Numbered from the stretch's first letter, positions 53,923-62,097 are shown. The stretch is DNA of 64,000 nucleotides from Oscillospiraceae bacterium (GCA_022800935.1 JAAWRH010000007.1:43607-107606), one strand, 5' to 3'. The notes: a model not told the origin generated them from the sequence alone. Numbers and translations: made by a program.

Positions 53923-55179
53923 TTGGAAAAATATGTAGTCCGGCAGCCTATTCTGGACAACAAAAAAGAGGTCTACGCCTACGAAATTCTGTGGAGGGAT
54001 GACAGCGAGCACATGGAGCGGGCGGATATCACCGCCGCCAACGCCATCGACGATTTCTTCTACGAGCTGAACAATCAGAAGTTTCTGGACGGGAAGACCA
54101 CCTTTATCACCTTCACCCCCAACCTTCTGCTGAAAAACATCCCCAAAATGTTTACCAGCAGCAGCCTGGTGATTCAGATTGACGACAGCGTCCTGGTCCA
54201 TCCCCTGGCCCGCAAAATCATTTACCGCTTTAAAAAGCAGGGGTATCAGGTGGCCATCTGCGACTTTGAGTTTGCGCCCCGGTATTTCAGCATCCTGGAT
54301 ATTGTGGACTATATCAAGGTGAATTTTGCCAACCAAAGTGAAACCTCCATCCGCAATATCGTCAACATGGGCGCGAACATGAAAAAATCCATCATCGCCT
54401 ACAATGTCAACACCCCTGAAACCTATGACCTTGCGGTGGAGCTGGGCTGTGACTTCCTGGAAGGCGCCAATGTGGCACAGCAATTCTCCTCCAAGGTACA
54501 CCGGATGGATCATCTCCAAAGCAACTTCTTCCAGCTGATGATCGCCATTACCAGGGACGAGCCGAACATCGACGAAATCACCGAGATTATCTCCCGCGAC
54601 GTCACCTTGGCTTTCCCGCTGATTAAGCTGGTCAACTCGGCCTATTTTGCCCTGCGCAACCGGGTACAATCGGTCAAGCAGGCCCTGATCATCTTGGGCC
54701 TGGGGCAGCTGAAGGAATGGGTATACCTGCTCAGCTTCAAGGAGGGCAGCAGCGATTATCCGGAGGAGCTGATTCGTATGTCCTTCCTGCGGGCTCACTT
54801 CTGCTCCGAGCTGACGCCCTACATACAGGACCTGGAAATTTCCAAGTCGGAAGCTTACCTGATGGGTATGTTCTCCACCCTGGGCTCCCTGATGGAGGTG
54901 CCCCTGGAGGATGCCATCTCCGAGCTGCACCTTTCCGAGGCGGTGAAAAACGCGCTGCTCCACCAGGAGGGCCGCTGCGGCACGCTGTATAAGCTGGTTC
55001 AGTGCTATGAGAATGCGGACTGGAAGGGCCTTATCCTCTGCGCCCAGGAGCTCCAGATTCCCGAAAGCATCCTGACCCAGAAATACTTTGGCTGTGTGGA
55101 ATACGTCAACAACATCTGGCGGCAGCTGATGAACCCCTATGAAAAGATGAGTGAGGAATCCGAGGGGACCGAGGAATAA
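53923..55179 (+). CDS. Degenerate EAL-HDOD signalling protein
   Basis: The 418-residue protein pairs an EAL-like N-terminal domain with a C-terminal HDOD domain (YuxH type). The EAL motif is reduced to YAYEILWRDD, and the catalytic DDFGTG region to CDFEFAPRYF, so cyclic-di-GMP hydrolysis is unlikely. The HDOD part spans about residues 205-395 (NIDEITEIISRDVTLAFPLI, LVNSAYFALRNRVQSVKQAL, LGLGQLKEWVYL). TTG 53923 has AAAGGAG 9 bases upstream; TTG 53917 is too near. Such proteins are signalling adaptors; here located between FtsA-like and MotA-like genes. Confidence 0.88.
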   Translation: MEKYVVRQPILDNKKEVYAYEILWRDDSEHMERADITAANAIDDFFYELNNQKFLDGKTTFITFTPNLLLKNIPKMFTSSSLVIQIDDSVLVHPLARKIIYRFKKQGYQVAICDFEFAPRYFSILDIVDYIKVNFANQSETSIRNIVNMGANMKKSIIAYNVNTPETYDLAVELGCDFLEGANVAQQFSSKVHRMDHLQSNFFQLMIAITRDEPNIDEITEIISRDVTLAFPLIKLVNSAYFALRNRVQSVKQALIILGLGQLKEWVYLLSFKEGSSDYPEELIRMSFLRAHFCSELTPYIQDLEISKSEAYLMGMFSTLGSLMEVPLEDAISELHLSEAVKNALLHQEGRCGTLYKLVQCYENADWKGLILCAQELQIPESILTQKYFGCVEYVNNIWRQLMNPYEKMSEESEGTEE

Positions 55180-55233
55180 CGGAGACCGTGCATTTGCCGC
55201 CGGCAGACGGCACTTTTGCAGATGTGGCTTCAG

Positions 55234-55263
55234 GCCGTCTCTTCTGAAGGGGAGACGGCTTTC
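55234..55263 (+). terminator. Hairpin between EAL-HDOD and MotA-like genes
   Basis: GCCGTCTC (55234-55241) pairs with GAGACGGC (55252-55259), followed by TTTCG. It is weak and may allow read-through to the next gene. Confidence 0.45.
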
Positions 55264-55314
55264 GCCCTGTGAAAGACCCATCCAATCCGTAAGAAGGAGG
55301 GGCATCTATTTTCT

Positions 55315-55764
55315 ATGAATATGAGTGCAGAGTATGTCATTCAGCGGATACAGTGCAGCCGTATGGACAAGCAGGATTGTCTTTACATTGTGCAGCAGCT
55401 TATGGATATTGCCTTTTACGTCAGAGACCGGGGATTTATCGCCCTGGACAATTATGTCCAGCAGGATACCCGCTTCAATGATCCGTTTTTGAAAAAGGCG
55501 GTCGCCTGTTTGGTTGACATCGGCGATGATTCCCTGGTGGAGAGGGTTCTGGACTACTATATCATTTCCGGCAACTACACCGGAGGACAGTTTTTCAAAA
55601 ACCTTGTGATTGAGGAGACAATCCTGGCGATCCACCGCAGGATAGACGCGACACAGATTTTTTCCTTTTTGGTGCCGTCCCTCTTTGGACTGGAATGCGA
55701 TTCGGCGGTGCTGGATATGTTTCATTTGTATATGAACCAGCGCAGGAGAGGCGGGAGGAAATAG
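55315..55764 (+). CDS. Soluble MotA-like protein without membrane helices
   Basis: The 149-residue protein has no transmembrane segment. It aligns by eye with the cytosolic loop and C-terminal part of MotA: YVRDRGFIALDNYVQQ matches MotA's A-R-x-G-x-L-A-L-E-type segment, NDPFLKKAVACLVDIGDDSLVERVLDYYI matches FLRKGLQLVVDGxDPELVxxILExEI, and LVIEETILAIHRRIDATQIFSFLVP matches the GILAIQxGENPRIIEEKLLSFLP part. This window's own MotA (residues 96-150) shows the same pattern. The four membrane helices and proton channel are lacking, so it cannot be a stator by itself. AAGGAGGGG lies 14 bases before the ATG. Homology is inferred from motif order; function unknown. Confidence 0.6.
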   Translation: MNMSAEYVIQRIQCSRMDKQDCLYIVQQLMDIAFYVRDRGFIALDNYVQQDTRFNDPFLKKAVACLVDIGDDSLVERVLDYYIISGNYTGGQFFKNLVIEETILAIHRRIDATQIFSFLVPSLFGLECDSAVLDMFHLYMNQRRRGGRK

Positions 55765-55954
55765 TAAATATAGAGAAAAACTCTCCGAACTCAGGGAAAC
55801 AGCCCAAACGATTGACAAAAAACTGACCATAAAACCGAGTTAAAAAAGCAGCGAAAGGACTTCTGCGGCGTACCGGCTCCAAAAGAAAGGGCCGGTGGAT
55901 AGTAGAAACGGATTAAAAGTGCGCGTTTGGGTTCTCCATAGGCATCAAAAAGAG

Positions 55955-55999
55955 GCCGTGAAAAAGAGTGAGTGATTCACTGTTTTTCACGGCTTTTTT
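55955..55999. terminator. Bidirectional terminator
   Basis: GCCGTGAAAAA (55955-55965) pairs with TTTTTCACGGC (55983-55993), with inner AGTGA/TCACT pairing, then six T residues. It stops rightward transcription and overlaps the last codons of the small leftward gene. Confidence 0.8.
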
Positions 56000-56150
56000 C
56001 TGTAAAATCTTCTTTCTTTAAAAGGGTGACGGAAGGCTCCGGTGCGTTTATATACATTTCCTCACATTTTTGTTGGACCTCAATTAAAATTTGAATCGCA
56101 TTCTCTGTTTTTCTGGCCATTTCCAGGTACATTTTTTTATAATCTGGCAT
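55977..56150 (-). CDS. Small conserved hypothetical protein
   Basis: A 57-residue helical protein starting MPDYKKMYLEMARKTENAIQ and containing QQKCEEMYINAPEP, a pattern I know from many short unnamed Firmicute proteins, often near mobile elements. No membrane or DNA-binding motif. ATG 56150 has GAGGTG 6 bases upstream on the minus strand; the longer GTG start would remove that spacing. The stop lies in the terminator stem. Function unknown. It is divergent from the ribbon-helix-helix gene and could be co-regulated with it. Confidence 0.65.
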   Translation of the reverse strand: MPDYKKMYLEMARKTENAIQILIEVQQKCEEMYINAPEPSVTLLKKEDFTEKSREKQ

Positions 56151-56170
56151 ACATTTCACCTCACCTGTTA

Positions 56171-56199
56171 TTATAATACAAGTTGCTCTTTTTTACAAT
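56171..56199 (-). promoter_or_regulatory. Promoter of the small hypothetical gene
   Basis: On the minus strand TTGTAA, 17-base spacer and perfect TATAAT, just before the GAGGTG of the small gene. Divergent from the next promoter. Confidence 0.6.
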
Positions 56200-56205
56200 A
56201 GAAAT

Positions 56206-56241
56206 TTCTAATGTATTATTATATTTATTTTTACATTAGAA
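56206..56241. promoter_or_regulatory. Perfect inverted repeat, probable operator
   Basis: TTCTAATGTA (56206-56215) and TACATTAGAA (56232-56241) are exact 10-base inverted copies, 16 bases apart, between the two divergent start sites and overlapping a possible rightward TTTACA/TATTAT promoter. Good candidate binding site for the ribbon-helix-helix protein encoded next. Confidence 0.6.
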
Positions 56242-56261
56242 TAGTAAAAGAGGTGATTTGA

Positions 56262-56441
56262 GTGCCGTTTACACCGAAGAAAACCAAGAACAAAGTAGAG
56301 GCAGGATACAAAACGATCTATCTGCCTAAAAGTTTGATTGAAAAACTGGAGAAGATGGCCAATGATAATTCTACCAGCTTTAATAATGTGGTGGTGAGTA
56401 TGATAGAGCACTGCCTGGAAGAAAACGATGAAACATCGTAA
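56262..56441 (+). CDS. Ribbon-helix-helix (CopG/Arc-like) DNA-binding protein
   Basis: A 59-residue protein starting with GTG 56262 after AGAGGTG (6-base spacing). The pattern KTIYLPKSLIEKLEKMANDN followed by STSFNNVVVSMIEHCLEE fits the ribbon-helix-helix fold: a short beta ribbon (YKTIYLP), helix A, a turn and helix B. Such proteins bind DNA as dimers, usually at inverted repeats and often next to their own gene; a perfect inverted repeat lies 20 bases upstream. Identification by pattern; could regulate the divergent small gene and itself. Confidence 0.75.
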   Translation: MPFTPKKTKNKVEAGYKTIYLPKSLIEKLEKMANDNSTSFNNVVVSMIEHCLEENDETS

Positions 56442-56508
56442 GTTTATACTGAAAGAGACATTAAAATGATATTTTTTAAAGATGTTTCAACTTTATATCT
56501 TAAAAAGT

Positions 56509-56551
56509 TAGCTCTGTGGAGTGCCATCAGCATCTGGCATCCACAGAGCTA
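56509..56551. terminator. Bidirectional hairpin terminator
   Basis: TAGCTCTGTGGA (56509-56520) is the exact reverse complement of TCCACAGAGCTA (56540-56551), with inner TGCCA/TGGCA pairing. It separates the RHH gene from the leftward DUF6320 gene. Confidence 0.75.
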
Positions 56552-56583
56552 TTTCATTTCTTGGTCGAATTCACATGATATTG

Positions 56584-57246
56584 TTAAACATGAAACCTCT
56601 TCTTCATCTCATGCTTTGTCTTGCGGCTGGCGAACAGGAACGTCCCAATCATCACCGCCGCCGATAAAAATCCCGCTGCCGTGGAAGGCCACGGAACCGT
56701 TGCCAGTCCAAGGACCAGCAGTACCACCGGTGCAAGGCCCAAAGCGGCTATCACAAACAGGTAGACAATAAAGTCCCGCAGCATAACCGGTTTGCAGAGA
56801 ATCAGCACTGTCAGCAGCAGCACGCTGAAGGACAGCAGAAGGGGGATTACATAGTTCAGCGACCATCTGCGGAAGCCGAAGGAGGAGTCAATTTCCAAGG
56901 TCAGCAGGGAGATGCCTATGGTCTGTACCAGGATCATCAGCCCGATGTTGCGGCTGGAGCGGATGGCAAAAACCGCGGTGACAGCCAAATACCACAGGCT
57001 GCATATGCCGGTCAGTACCCACAGCCACCGCACCTGGGTCAGAAAATTGACGATGATCAGAACACCGCTGATTAGTAGGGCGGAAAACCAGATGATTTTA
57101 ATGGCTGTCTTATACCGGCGGAGGGAATGGGTGAGGGGGTATTCCATCACATAATCCCCGCTTTTTTCCGAAAGACCTTTCCCGCACAGGGGACAGCGGG
57201 GGATGTTGTTCTCAATTTCCATCTGACATTTTTCACAGTATTTCAA
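56584..57246 (-). CDS. DUF6320 family zinc-ribbon membrane protein
   Basis: The 220-residue protein begins with a zinc ribbon (YCEKCQMEIENNIPRCPLCG, two C-x2-C knuckles) and then has six hydrophobic helices (about residues 49-210). This fits DUF6320, whose role is unknown. It follows the acyltransferase gene by 72 bases on the same strand; this pair recurs in Clostridia, suggesting joint membrane-lipid or ester chemistry. Confidence 0.8.
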   Translation of the reverse strand: MKYCEKCQMEIENNIPRCPLCGKGLSEKSGDYVMEYPLTHSLRRYKTAIKIIWFSALLISGVLIIVNFLTQVRWLWVLTGICSLWYLAVTAVFAIRSSRNIGLMILVQTIGISLLTLEIDSSFGFRRWSLNYVIPLLLSFSVLLLTVLILCKPVMLRDFIVYLFVIAALGLAPVVLLVLGLATVPWPSTAAGFLSAAVMIGTFLFASRKTKHEMKKRFHV

Positions 57247-57318
57247 GCCGGCGGTGTGCCTCCCTTCTGTTTTTTGGGTTCAGTCGTGGATGGAGTCCCT
57301 TATGCCTGAGTCCGGCGT

Positions 57319-58605
57319 TCAGGATGGTTCGTTGCAGCCCAGCCGGATGTCCAGGCCCTGTTCCCGCAGAAACCGAAAGAAAAACCGCTGAACGTCCGTT
57401 TCCTCAATGCGAGAGGTGAAGGAGCAGGCCAGAACGTCCCCGCAGGACACCAGCCCCAGCTTGATGTTCTGGCTGTAGGTGGCCGGAACCAGTACCTCCA
57501 GCCGCCGGACAAAGGGCTGAAGCTCCTCCGGCAGAGTGATGCGGCCCATATTGGATACAGTGCTGGTCTGACCCTTTTCGTTGCGCAGAAACATATAGTT
57601 GAGGACAGGGTTTTTTAAAAACAGGGGAACGGCCCGCATGGCGGGATTCCGCTCCGCAGTGACGTTGCGGGCCATCTGCTCCGAAAGCCTTTCGGTTTTC
57701 TGCCCCTCCTGGAGCTGCCGCACCGCCTCCTCCAAAAAGCTGCGAAAGGGAATGTTTTCCGCTGCGGGGCGAAACTCCAGGTTGACACAGGCGAAAAAAT
57801 TACGCATAGTAGACGATTCGTACAGGTTGCGCAGGTTGATGGGCACGTTGATGATAAGCGGCTTGTCTCTGCGGCTGTACTGATAGCTTTGGGCATAAAC
57901 GGAAAAGGCGAACAGCGCCGTCAGATAGGCGGTGAGGGTGGCGCCCTCCGCCCTGGCAAGCTTTACCGCTTTACTGGCGCTGCAAAAGCCCTGGATGACC
58001 TTCATCCCTCCCCGGAAGGTGCGCACACCGTCGATGTGGAAGGCTTTGACTACCTTGGCGGGGATTCCGGAGCCCTTGGGTTCGGAAGTATGATGGGCAA
58101 AGCTGTTTTCCTCCATCGCCTTGAGGGAGGGGCTGTCCTGGCGTATGGACAGGCCGGAGGGCACTGCCTGGGGATAAAGGGCGTGGAGGTACCGGCAGAG
58201 AAGGGTTTGAAGAAAGATGATGGCACCGTTGCCGTCTGCCAGAGCATGGAAGACTTCAAAGTGAATGTGCCGGTCCAGGTAGGAGAGGCGGAAAAGATAC
58301 CCCCGGTTGGAGGAGCGGTCCATAGGCGTACAGGGGAGGGAATTGTCCTCCCGAAGCAGAGGCTTGCTGAAATTGGACTCAAAGTAGTACCAGAAAAAAC
58401 CCTTGCGCATCTTGACCCGGAAAAAGGGAATTTCCTCCAGGGTTTCTTCCAGGGCCTGATAGAGAATTTCCGGCTGAACGGGCTCGGAGAGCATGGCCGA
58501 GATGCGGAAGACATTGGAGATGTTTTCCGTTGAGACGCAGGAATACAGCTTGGCGGCATTGTCCAGCGTATGCCAATAATACTCGCGGTAGTTTTCATTC
58601 ATCAT
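57319..58605 (-). CDS. Condensation-domain-like acyltransferase (alcohol acetyltransferase type)
   Basis: The 428-residue protein has the H-x-x-x-D-G catalytic motif at residues 120-125 (FHALADGNGA) and the second-half DFGWG-like region replaced by VSNMGRITLPEELQPF, the pattern of alcohol acetyltransferase / PapA-like acyltransferases. These transfer acyl groups from CoA to an alcohol or amine; the substrate is unknown. Its promoter is visible upstream. Predicted soluble. Confidence 0.8.
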   Translation of the reverse strand: MMNENYREYYWHTLDNAAKLYSCVSTENISNVFRISAMLSEPVQPEILYQALEETLEEIPFFRVKMRKGFFWYYFESNFSKPLLREDNSLPCTPMDRSSNRGYLFRLSYLDRHIHFEVFHALADGNGAIIFLQTLLCRYLHALYPQAVPSGLSIRQDSPSLKAMEENSFAHHTSEPKGSGIPAKVVKAFHIDGVRTFRGGMKVIQGFCSASKAVKLARAEGATLTAYLTALFAFSVYAQSYQYSRRDKPLIINVPINLRNLYESSTMRNFFACVNLEFRPAAENIPFRSFLEEAVRQLQEGQKTERLSEQMARNVTAERNPAMRAVPLFLKNPVLNYMFLRNEKGQTSTVSNMGRITLPEELQPFVRRLEVLVPATYSQNIKLGLVSCGDVLACSFTSRIEETDVQRFFFRFLREQGLDIRLGCNEPS

Positions 58606-58649
58606 TTTACGCGCCTCCTTCCCCGGCCAACCAGTGTGTTCTCCTTATT

Positions 58650-58678
58650 ATTATAAACCCTTAGGCGGCTTCCGGCAA
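58650..58678 (-). promoter_or_regulatory. Promoter of the acyltransferase-DUF6320 operon
   Basis: Minus-strand TTGCCG (58673-58678), 17-base spacer, perfect TATAAT (58650-58655), 45 bases before the start codon. Confidence 0.7.
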
Positions 58679-58770
58679 CAACGCGGTAAAATTTTACAGC
58701 TATTTCACATTCTGCTTTTAGTAATATAATCCCTTTGCCTGACATGGGCAAACCCATCTTAAAAGAAAAA

Positions 58771-58805
58771 CGCCGGAAAAGGTCGTTGTCTGACCCTTTC
58801 CGGCG
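58771..58805 (-). terminator. Terminator of the foldase-type lipoprotein gene
   Basis: CGCCGGAAAAGGTC (58771-58784) pairs with GACCCTTTCCGGCG (58792-58805) with one G-U pair; on the minus strand a T-rich tract follows (58761-58770 is AAAAGAAAAA on plus). Confidence 0.85.
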
Positions 58806-58825
58806 TGTATAACATATGGGGAAAA

Positions 58826-59884
58826 TTACTGTTTAGTGATTTTAAGCTTTTTGGCCTCGTAACGGCTTACGGCGGAGCTGTTGAAGCTGACGCCCAGCTC
58901 CTTGCCCCATTCAATCAGCCGCTGCTCAAATTCCTCCGACTTCATGTCCGAAAGGAGATAGTCAACGTTTTGCAGGAAAATCTCGCTTTCCTCAGTGACC
59001 TCGTTGACAATCACCAGGCAGACGCTGCTGTCATCCTCAAAGACGATTGGCTTGCCGGGGGTGGCGGAGGTTACGTTTTCCATAAAGGTGGCGGAATAGC
59101 TGGAACCCTCCCGCGGAAGAACCAAGGCTGTGTTGACATTTTCGACAGGGGTGGTGGTTCCGGAGGCGGAATCCTCTGCCTTTTCCTCCTCCTGCTCCTT
59201 CTGGTATTCCTCGGCGATGGCCTGTATCTCCTCACCCTTTTCGATGCGCTGCTGGTAGCCCTTGGCCTTTTCCATCAGCTTGTCGATATCCTCCTGGGGA
59301 AGGGTTCCATCGGTGGTGAGGAAGGATAGGCTTACCCGGTCCATGCTGATATACTCCTGGTTGAATTTCTCCAAAAGCTCCTCCTGGGATACTTCCTCTG
59401 AGCCGCCTTCGCCGTAAATGGCCTCAAAGACCGCCGAACGCTTGTAGGTGTTCTCAATGGCCTTGCGGAAGGATTCCTTCCCGATGCCGTTTTCCTCGTA
59501 GGTGGACTGGTAGTAGGCCCACTGGGCCTCCACCGAGTAGTCAATCTGCGCCTGGGTGAGCTCGTCCAGGGAAAGGCCCATTTCCTCGAATTTCTTCTCA
59601 GCAGCAAAATAGCTGTACACGTTGTCCTGTGTCCTGGTGCGGACCCATGCTGTAAAGTCCTCGCCGTTTACAGTGTTTTTCCAGGGATTGGTCTCCTCGC
59701 TGTTGTCCAGCTCCCCCAGACCGGAGGAGTAGGCGGAGAGAACCTGATTGATGTATACTCCTGCTGGCATACGCACTCCGCCGCATTCCGCGCCCCATGA
59801 GGTGTCGCTGCATCCCGTTACGGTCAGCGACAGGGCCAGAGCCGCTGCGCTGAGCGCCTTAACCGCTTTGCTGTGTTGTGACAT
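58826..59884 (-). CDS. Lipoprotein with PrsA/SurA-like foldase organisation
   Basis: The 352-residue lipoprotein has a signal peptide with lipobox TVTGC (C25 becomes the lipidated residue). The helical body (WAYYQSTYEENGIGKESFRK, then EVSQEELLEKFNQEYISMDR) resembles the chaperone part of SurA/PrsA proteins, with PpiC-like segments; the peptidyl-prolyl isomerase domain itself is poorly conserved. It probably helps fold secreted proteins at the membrane surface. A long E/K-rich segment lies at about residues 215-245. Promoter and terminator are both visible. Confidence 0.75.
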   Translation of the reverse strand: MSQHSKAVKALSAAALALSLTVTGCSDTSWGAECGGVRMPAGVYINQVLSAYSSGLGELDNSEETNPWKNTVNGEDFTAWVRTRTQDNVYSYFAAEKKFEEMGLSLDELTQAQIDYSVEAQWAYYQSTYEENGIGKESFRKAIENTYKRSAVFEAIYGEGGSEEVSQEELLEKFNQEYISMDRVSLSFLTTDGTLPQEDIDKLMEKAKGYQQRIEKGEEIQAIAEEYQKEQEEEKAEDSASGTTTPVENVNTALVLPREGSSYSATFMENVTSATPGKPIVFEDDSSVCLVIVNEVTEESEIFLQNVDYLLSDMKSEEFEQRLIEWGKELGVSFNSSAVSRYEAKKLKITKQ

Positions 59885-59968
59885 TTTGTATTACTCCTTT
59901 TTCAGTGGCCCCGCCCCCAGAGGGACAGAGCTGATTCCTGTTTTTTACGGTGCCATGGTAACAGACCG

Positions 59969-59997
59969 ATTATACACCAATCCATGGGAAAAGTCAA
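59969..59997 (-). promoter_or_regulatory. Promoter of the foldase-type gene
   Basis: Minus-strand TTGACT (59992-59997), 17-base spacer, perfect TATAAT (59969-59974). Confidence 0.75.
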
Positions 59998-60030
59998 AGA
60001 AATTTGAGAGAAGGGACGGGAAGCCTAGAG

Positions 60031-60071
60031 GCCTGCGTCCCCGCCGCCGGGGAGACAGCGGGGACGCAGGC
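60031..60071. terminator. Long GC hairpin after pepF
   Basis: GCCTGCGTCCCCGC (60031-60044) is the exact complement of GCGGGGACGCAGGC (60058-60071). No T-run follows on the minus strand; terminator status is plausible. Confidence 0.55.
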
Positions 60072-60093
60072 AAACACGGAGCCGTTCAGGGAT

Positions 60094-61866
60094 TTACAGG
60101 AGCTTTTCCAGCTCGCTCAGAGTGTCGCGGAAAATTTTCACCGTATCCAGAACGGGCTGGGGCGAAGCCATATCGACGCCCGCGATTTTCAGCAGCTCAA
60201 TGGGGTGGTTGCTGCCGCCGGTGGTCAGAAATTTTCTGTAGTCCCGGACACCCTCCTCTCCCAGGCGGAAGATGCGCTCCGCAATGCTCAGGGAGGCGGA
60301 AATCCCGGTGGCGTACTGGTACACATAAAACGCCCGGTAGAAATGGGGAATTCTGGCCCATTCGTAGGAGAGGAACTCGTCCACATCCAGGTCGGGGCCG
60401 TAATACAGCTCGTTAAGCTCCTTATGCAGGCCGCAGAGGGTATTGGGGAGCAGCGGCTTGCCCTCCTCCACCATCTGATGGGTCTGCATCTCAAAGTCGG
60501 CGAACATGGTCTGGCGGTAGAAGGTGGAGCGGATGTCATCCAGCTTTTTGCAGAGCAGAAGGGCCTTTTCGTCGTTGGACTGGGAGTGGCTGAACAGGTA
60601 CCGGGAAAGCAGCTCCTCGTTAAGGGTGGAGGCTACCTCCGCGCAGAAGATGCTGTAATCCGCGTAGATCAGGGGCTGGGTCTGGTTGCTGAAATAGGTG
60701 TGCAGGGAGTGTCCCAGCTCGTGGGCCAGGGTAAACACGCTGTCCAGCGTGCCGTTAAAGTTCAGCAGAACATAGGGGTGGTGGGGGAGATACGCCCCGG
60801 TGCTGTATGCCCCGGACCGCTTGTTGGGGCCGGGATAGACGTCGATCCAGCGGTTTTCCATGGCCTGTTTGAGCACGTTGGTATAGTCCTCGCCCAAAAT
60901 CGCCGTGGCCTTCAGGACCAGCTCGCAGGCCTCCTCATAGGTGTATTTTTTATCCCCAGCCTTGACCAGGGGAACCATCATATCCGAGAAGTGGTAATCC
61001 TCCAGCCCCAGGACCCTTTTCCGCAGGGAGATATACCGGTGCATCGGTTCGGTGTTTTCCCGGACGGTGGAGACCAGGTTGTCGTAGACCTTTTCGGGAA
61101 TGTGGTTGTTGTGGAGGGCGTGGCTGCGGGCGTTGGCATAGCGGTGGCTTTTCGCGTCGAACACATCGTGCTTTACTGAACCGTAGTAGGTGGAGGTAAT
61201 GGTGTTGATGTGGTTGCCGTAGCCGCCCAGCAGGGCTTTGTAAAACTCATGGCGGTAGTCTGCGTCGGGGTTATCCAGAGCGCGGCCATATTCCGCTTCG
61301 CACACCTTGACCTTTTCCCCTTCGGGGGTGGTCAGCTCCGGAAACTGGATGTCGTTGACCGCCAGGTCGTTGAATATCTTCTGGAAGGAACCGCCCAGGT
61401 CCCCCATGCGCACCATCAGGTTTTCCATTTCGGCGGAGAGGACATGCTCCTTTTTCTCAAAGAAGTCCTCGGCGAACCTTTCATAGAGCTTCAGCTCCGG
61501 CTGCTCCCCACAGAATTTCCGGAATTCCTCCATGGAATGGGCCATCAGCTCCGGGGCCATGAAGGAGAGCTTTTCCCCTATCTGCGTCCCCGCGCTGGAG
61601 GCGGATTCAAAAAGCCCCTTGGCGGTGCTGTCGGACATATCCTGGTCAAAGTTGGAATGGGCAAATACAAAGAGGGCGGCGAGATTTTGCTGAATGGATT
61701 CATACTGCTTGGCAGTTTCCCACAGGGCGGCGGCGGATTCGGCCAGCTTTCCCTTGCGGGCGGCCAGGGCGTCCACCATGGTCATGGTTTTGGAGAGAAC
61801 CTCCCTCCACTCGTCATCTGTCGCGAACATTTCCCGCAGGTTCCAGCGGGTGTTTACATTGGACAT
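60094..61866 (-). CDS. pepF: Oligoendopeptidase F
   Basis: A zinc metallopeptidase of family M3 that cleaves short cytosolic peptides. The 590-residue protein has the H-E-L-G-H motif at residues 382-386 (FTLAHELGHSLHTYF), with the third zinc ligand expected downstream in the FCAEVASTLNEELL segment. The N-terminus (MSNVNTRWNLREMFATDDEW) is typical. It stands alone with its own promoter, next to dpaA. Confidence 0.95.
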   Translation of the reverse strand: MSNVNTRWNLREMFATDDEWREVLSKTMTMVDALAARKGKLAESAAALWETAKQYESIQQNLAALFVFAHSNFDQDMSDSTAKGLFESASSAGTQIGEKLSFMAPELMAHSMEEFRKFCGEQPELKLYERFAEDFFEKKEHVLSAEMENLMVRMGDLGGSFQKIFNDLAVNDIQFPELTTPEGEKVKVCEAEYGRALDNPDADYRHEFYKALLGGYGNHINTITSTYYGSVKHDVFDAKSHRYANARSHALHNNHIPEKVYDNLVSTVRENTEPMHRYISLRKRVLGLEDYHFSDMMVPLVKAGDKKYTYEEACELVLKATAILGEDYTNVLKQAMENRWIDVYPGPNKRSGAYSTGAYLPHHPYVLLNFNGTLDSVFTLAHELGHSLHTYFSNQTQPLIYADYSIFCAEVASTLNEELLSRYLFSHSQSNDEKALLLCKKLDDIRSTFYRQTMFADFEMQTHQMVEEGKPLLPNTLCGLHKELNELYYGPDLDVDEFLSYEWARIPHFYRAFYVYQYATGISASLSIAERIFRLGEEGVRDYRKFLTTGGSNHPIELLKIAGVDMASPQPVLDTVKIFRDTLSELEKLL

Positions 61867-61903
61867 AACAATCTGCTCCTTTCCGTTTTAGGCGTATACC
61901 TTC

Positions 61904-61932
61904 ATTTTAAGAGAAAAATATGTAAAATGCAA
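61904..61932 (-). promoter_or_regulatory. Promoter of pepF
   Basis: Minus-strand TTGCAT (61927-61932), 17-base spacer, TAAAAT (61904-61909), 38 bases before the start. Confidence 0.6.
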
Positions 61933-62050
61933 GCCCGGTTATTTAAAAATACGTAAATTTGATGACATTTAAGATGGAAACAGCGGGCGGCGGCAGTGTG
62001 CAGCCGTTTTCACCGTTTTTTGCCTCAACCCGCTGCCCGTCCCAAACCGC

Positions 62051-62078
62051 ACCAAAACCCAAAAACAGGCATATATTA
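62051..62078 (+). promoter_or_regulatory. Sigma-K-like promoter of dpaA-dpaB
   Basis: CATATATTA (62070-62078) fits the sigma-K -10 consensus CATANNNTA; ACC (62051-62053) is 16 bases upstream, as for the sigma-K -35 AC. Mother-cell sigma-K drives spoVFAB in B. subtilis, which fits. Confidence 0.6.
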
Positions 62079-62097
62079 TAGCGAAGGAGGTCGTTTT

